A stretch of DNA of 64,000 nt, from the NCBI GenBank assembly GCA_905182995.1, contig CAJJDP010000151.1:77185-141184 (forward strand), written 5' to 3'. Below the pieces are notes generated by a model. That model saw only the letters and a list, made by a program, of their open reading frames with translations. It was not told the DNA's origin and made no database searches. How positions within the stretch are numbered: position 1 is the first letter of the stretch; each line of letters begins with the position of its first letter. The stretch comes from Paramecium octaurelia (Eukaryota > Ciliophora > Oligohymenophorea > Peniculida > Parameciidae). Both the position numbers and the translations under genes were made by a program. Positions 60,028 to 64,000 of this stretch are shown piece by piece.

Positions 60028-61982
60028 TCACATTAAACAGCTTAACAATTTTGCTACTGCTTATTATTTTTATTGTTTCCACTCCTTCTCTGCTTGATAA
60101 TAATGGATTGCTCTATAATTGCCTAGCTTTTCCAAAGAAAATGTCTCCAACAAAGTTTGATAATTGTAAACTGTTGAGGCATAATAAAAATGATTTGGGC
60201 CATGAATTTAGATATATAGTTTTTCCCCTTTTTAATTTGTAATTATGAAATCAATTTCTGTTCCATTAACAAACTGATTAGACAATAATTTAAATGTATT
60301 TGGCATATACTGTAAGATGTCCTACTTAATTTCTTATCCGAGAATAGAAGATTAATCTATAGTCTTTACTTTTTCTTTTCTCAATCTCTATGCTATACTT
60401 TGTCCTTCATAATAATAACCTTTGTGTTCCTATTTGAGATCTTTCGTCCAATTGGCCATAACAATTTGCTTGAAAAATAATTGCTAATCATAGAAATTCC
60501 TCTTTTTTTAAACATAATCATCAATAATTTATTTAAACTTCTCCTCAAAATCTTTGGATAAGGGAATATTATAATAATTATAGAGTAATGCCTATCTTGC
60601 ACATAATTCTAAATTCCAATTGGTTTTATAGCTCTTTTCCAAAAGTTCACTTATTTCATTCTAATTTTTTTTGTATGCTAATTGCCTTTATAAATATTGA
60701 ATTTTTTAATATGAGTAGATGTCTTAATTTAAATAAATCTTGAAGTGCTGCATTCCAATACAATCATCTTAGTCAAACAGTATGTTACACTCATCAAAAT
60801 AATTCAATGTTGTTAAGAGATCACTGGGATTAACTACTTATTTGGCTAATATCTTTTTCAACCCCTCCATCATTGGCTAGAGTAGTTCTGGTAACGAAAT
60901 ACCAAAAGTTTAGATTACTCTCATGACACTACATCTATATATATCGTATTTACTTCATGTAGAAATTGAATTGACCATCGATGTACAGCTATAATTCCTT
61001 AACAATTTGTAAGACTTATTAATCCTTGAGCTTAAGTTGTTCAAGCTTCTCTTTCTTCTAAGAATCGCTTCCAGTAAAATGCTAATTTACATACTCCTTA
61101 TCTAACTGTATACCTGACAAGGTTATTAGATTTGCCATCATTTCCTATTCAGCTAATGATATCTAATAGTCAACAATAAAGTATTACTGATGGCAACACA
61201 AATCTGTTTATTAATTTTGACTCATTTACTCCCTTGACCTTCAGTTGATTGATCTGCATTAATATCTATTTTTTGAGATCCTCATTATGGTAGAATTGGA
61301 GATTGCATAGATTTAACAATTCCACCAAGCAAGATTGTCCCAAAATTTGTTTATTTTCATGAAAATATTATAAGACAGCCTCCTTCAATTATTCATTACT
61401 ATAGTCATTTGATCTCAAAACAACCAATAATTGTTTATATTATTTTTATCCTAGACTCGGAACTATTTTGATAATTTATTGATTCATCTCATCTTTGAGA
61501 TCTTCCAACCATTATCTATTCTCCTCTGTTAAGTAGGGATAGTCATATGTAAATATTTAAAATGCATTTACTAAATCATAAACTTCCAAATCCTCTTAGG
61601 CAATTAAATTTTATATCAATCTTGGCAACACTTCATCTTAATTGAAGAATTCTGGATATTAAAAGTACGTCTACAACATTTTTAATTAAGTTGTGAAAAG
61701 CAAATCATCCATTCTTAATAATTAGTTATACAAATCCTTAAATAAATCTTCATCTGTCGTAAAGTATTATTACATAAGTTCAATCACAAATTATTGCTTT
61801 TCAGAGTCAATAGGTTGATCCCGAAGCTTCGAAAGAAGGTACTGAATGTCTAATTCTAAATTAAACTATTCTCGCAATTATTAAAGTCGATGTACAAATT
61901 TCCAATTAATAGGTTTCGATTAAATCATCTATTAAACTGTTAGTAATAATCTCTGATAATTCTCAGGCGTAGGTGGATTCAT
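60028..61982 (-). CDS. RAP-domain protein, probably organellar RNA-binding
   Basis: Minus strand, ATG 61982; introns 61163-61187 (25 nt) and 60935-60953 (19 nt); TGA 60030-60028. Exons total 1,911 nt, 636 residues. The first about 500 residues are helical and repeat-like (LLTTLNYFDECN, NQLLRMDDLLF), as in octotricopeptide/FASTK proteins. Residues about 555-625 match a RAP domain: EIDFIITNQKGEKLYIQIHG, PNHF, then LGNYRAIHYYQAEKEW. RAP proteins act in mitochondrial or plastid RNA processing; Paramecium has mitochondria only. No clear targeting peptide is visible at the start. It converges with the channel gene (56 bp between stops). Confidence 0.85.
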
Positions 61983-62449
61983 GATATTTTGTAATTAAGT
62001 GAAAGTGCTCATTGTTTGCACTTAATTACAAAACCCATAAAATAATTTTCGAAACATATTATATTAAATTTACTTTTCAAAAATATTACCTTATTCAAAT
62101 GAGAACCTAGAATTAATTTTTTTCGAATTATAATTAGAAAAGAATTTAATTTCAGAACTAAATGTTCCAAAAGATTCAACGATAAGGGAAAAAAGAGGAG
62201 ATAATAAAATGCTAAAAAAATTACCATAAAAAGTCTATATTTATAAAGAAAAATTTAACACATTTTAAATATAAATTAAGAAGCAATTTAGATTGAAATT
62301 CAATTATTGTATATAAGTAAATGCTCCTCAAATTTTAGTACCTTAAGTTTAAAAATGTCAAAGCTATAATATAAAAATAATTAAGAAGAAACCCAATATC
62401 TAGTTATAATCAAAAATATAAAATAAAAATATAATTATTATAAAATCTT
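61983..62449. other. Intergenic, AT-rich, nothing recognised
   Basis: About 470 bp between the RAP gene start and the end of the CFAP57-like gene. A/T runs and frequent TGA in all frames. Confidence 0.5.
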
Positions 62450-64000
62450 TCATTCTCCCATTACTGAAAGTTCTGCTTCCAATTCTTAAATTTAATTAAG
62501 CAAAGAACCTTTTGCCAATTATTATTATTCAATTATAAGTTGTTTATCTTAAATCACTCTTTATTTAGCCTTTTAAGTCTCAGAGTTGGCTAGATTAATA
62601 TGATTATAAAATACCTGTTTGAGACATTTTTTTGTCGCCCTTTTATTCTTAATTATTATGAGTTGACTTAATTTACTTCATTTTTTTTCTAAGATTATTT
62701 ATTTCGATTATGAGTTTAACATTGCCTCTCATGATTCTAATATTTTCAGCTTTGTGTATTTCTTCATCAGCTTAAAGATTGGCTTTCAATCCTTCAACAG
62801 ATTTTTCCAAATATTGCTTTTAACTTTTATATTCAGCAAGTATGTCAGCATTGACTTATTATGGTTTTACATCATCTTTATGGAATTCTTTAAAGATTTC
62901 TTGAGCCTTTTTAGTTAATTCCTCTTAATTTTGAATGAACTAGACCGCTTGATAGACTGAGTCTTTAAATTTCTTAATTCTAACATTTTGGAATGAGATT
63001 AATTATCTTTACTTTTTAATATTGGTTTTCATTATTTTTAATTCTTAATCAAGAGCATCGACTACGTTTCCGAGATTATTATTCAAATAGGCGAAATTTT
63101 TTAATTTCTAATCCATCATATTGGTTTTTTCTTTCATTCTATTGATTTCTTCATCTCTAGGTCCAGTATCTCTTTTGAGTTCCTTAATTTTATGATCTAG
63201 AACAAATTTAAACTTTTCTAATTCTTATGATCTCTTCTTTAATTCATAAATCTTCCTTTCTTTTTCTCCTATTGTTTTGTCCTTATCTTATATTTATTTT
63301 AATTATTCTTCAATTGCTATTTTTAGTTGATGATTTTGATCATCCAATTATTTCTTTTGTTCATTATAATCTTTAAGATTTTCGTTTTGTTTTTCCTCCT
63401 CTTGCAATAAAGATTAAATCTTCTTCTTTGTCATGCTCACTTCACTTTTAGCTTTAAGACCCTAATCAGTTTTTTGGAGAATCTATTATTGATTTTGTTC
63501 TTCAAGGGCTTCAATTTCACCAATGGTCTCCTTTCTAATTTATTCAATTGTTTCCCTGTACTTTTCTTTCTCCTTATTGTATTCCTTCTCCATTCTTTCC
63601 TTCTATTATCTTTCTTCAAGTAAACGAGCATCGTAATCTTTCTCTAACTTTTTGAGTTCATCAGTATGTTCTCTTTATAATTTTCCAATTTCCTTTTCAT
63701 ATTTAGTTTGATGAATTTCCTTCTCGTTTTTTGTCTTCTCATACTTTTCTGCTTCCTTATTGACTTTACTTTGTTGATTTTATTCTAATTCTTGTATTTC
63801 AGCTTCAAATTCTTCCATTATTTATTTTCTGGTTTCTTGAATGTGTTTTTCTGTTTCTCTCTTCTTTTCTACTAAAGTGTCATAGGCTACTTTGTATTGT
63901 TATTTCAGTGTAGATTCTTTATCTGTCAATTGTTTGATTTGGTCCTCCTTTGATGAAATGTTAATAGCATTTTAAGGAGCAGTGATATCCTACAATTGGG
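62450..64000 (-). CDS. CFAP57-like ciliary protein, C-terminal part (5' end outside window)
   Basis: Minus strand, open from the window edge (64000) to TGA 62452-62450, with one 25-nt intron at 62590-62614. The whole visible part, about 508 residues, is coiled coil. The segment DEEINRMKEKTNMMDQKL, then KKQRQLISFQNVRIKKFK and VQFIQNQEELTKKAQ, matches the conserved C-terminal region of CFAP57/WDR65, in particular the F/H-K-x-D...V-x-FIQ pattern. CFAP57 is needed for assembly of inner-arm dynein and normal ciliary beating. Its N-terminal WD40 part would lie beyond the window. This is a partial gene, with no start here. Confidence 0.8.

Overview
The window looks like macronuclear DNA of a ciliate, most probably Paramecium. 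It is very AT-rich and densely packed with genes on both strands. Long reading frames appear only if TAA and TAG are read as glutamine and TGA is the sole stop. Frames are joined by tiny introns (about 19-35 nt, mostly 22-28, GT...AG, usually ending TAG). With that code and those introns nearly every gene closes cleanly, and exon lengths sum to multiples of three. Intron and exon positions below come from reading the sequence by hand; no database search was possible.

Region 1-15.2 kb is a poor, partly duplicated stretch of assembly. A 1,111-bp block is present twice around a single N (895-2005 and 2008-3118). A 1,534-bp block is present twice around another N (8656-10189 and 10191-11724). A 662-bp block at 6216-6877, next to a 777-bp N gap, recurs at 8523-9184. 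It holds a possible ORF (145-924), a WD40 protein with about 14 repeats (minus, 3531-6215), a degraded coding fragment (7655-8453), and a large signal-peptide protein present as two truncated copies and one near-complete copy (10432-14727).

Region 15.9-25.6 kb holds an MGC-start MORN protein, an FCP1/SCP-type phosphatase, ribosomal protein L7, a ULK/ATG1-type kinase, a zinc-motif MORN protein, an unknown protein with an in-frame TGA, and a kinase with a non-catalytic N-terminal region. A tRNA-Phe(GAA) lies at 25892-25964.

Region 26-36 kb holds a PAS-like protein, a Cache-type membrane receptor, a coiled-coil GAR-domain cytoskeletal protein, two uncharacterised proteins, and a striking RTEL1/XPD-family protein. 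That protein appears to have lost its helicase motifs but keeps a C-terminal RING.

Region 36-46.7 kb holds a tandem cytochrome b5 tail-anchored protein, a degenerate ribulose-phosphate-epimerase-like gene, a divergent kinase, a cyclic-nucleotide phosphodiesterase, cathepsin C, and small or coiled-coil proteins.

Region 46.8-64 kb holds one giant EF-hand protein gene (about 3,100 residues, 14 exons), a cyclic-nucleotide-gated K+ channel with a zinc knuckle, a RAP-domain protein, and the 3' part of a CFAP57-like ciliary gene that runs off the window. The gene set (kinases, PDE, CNG channel, Cache receptor, ciliary and MORN proteins) fits a motile, signal-rich ciliate. Nothing suggests operons or a horizontally acquired island.
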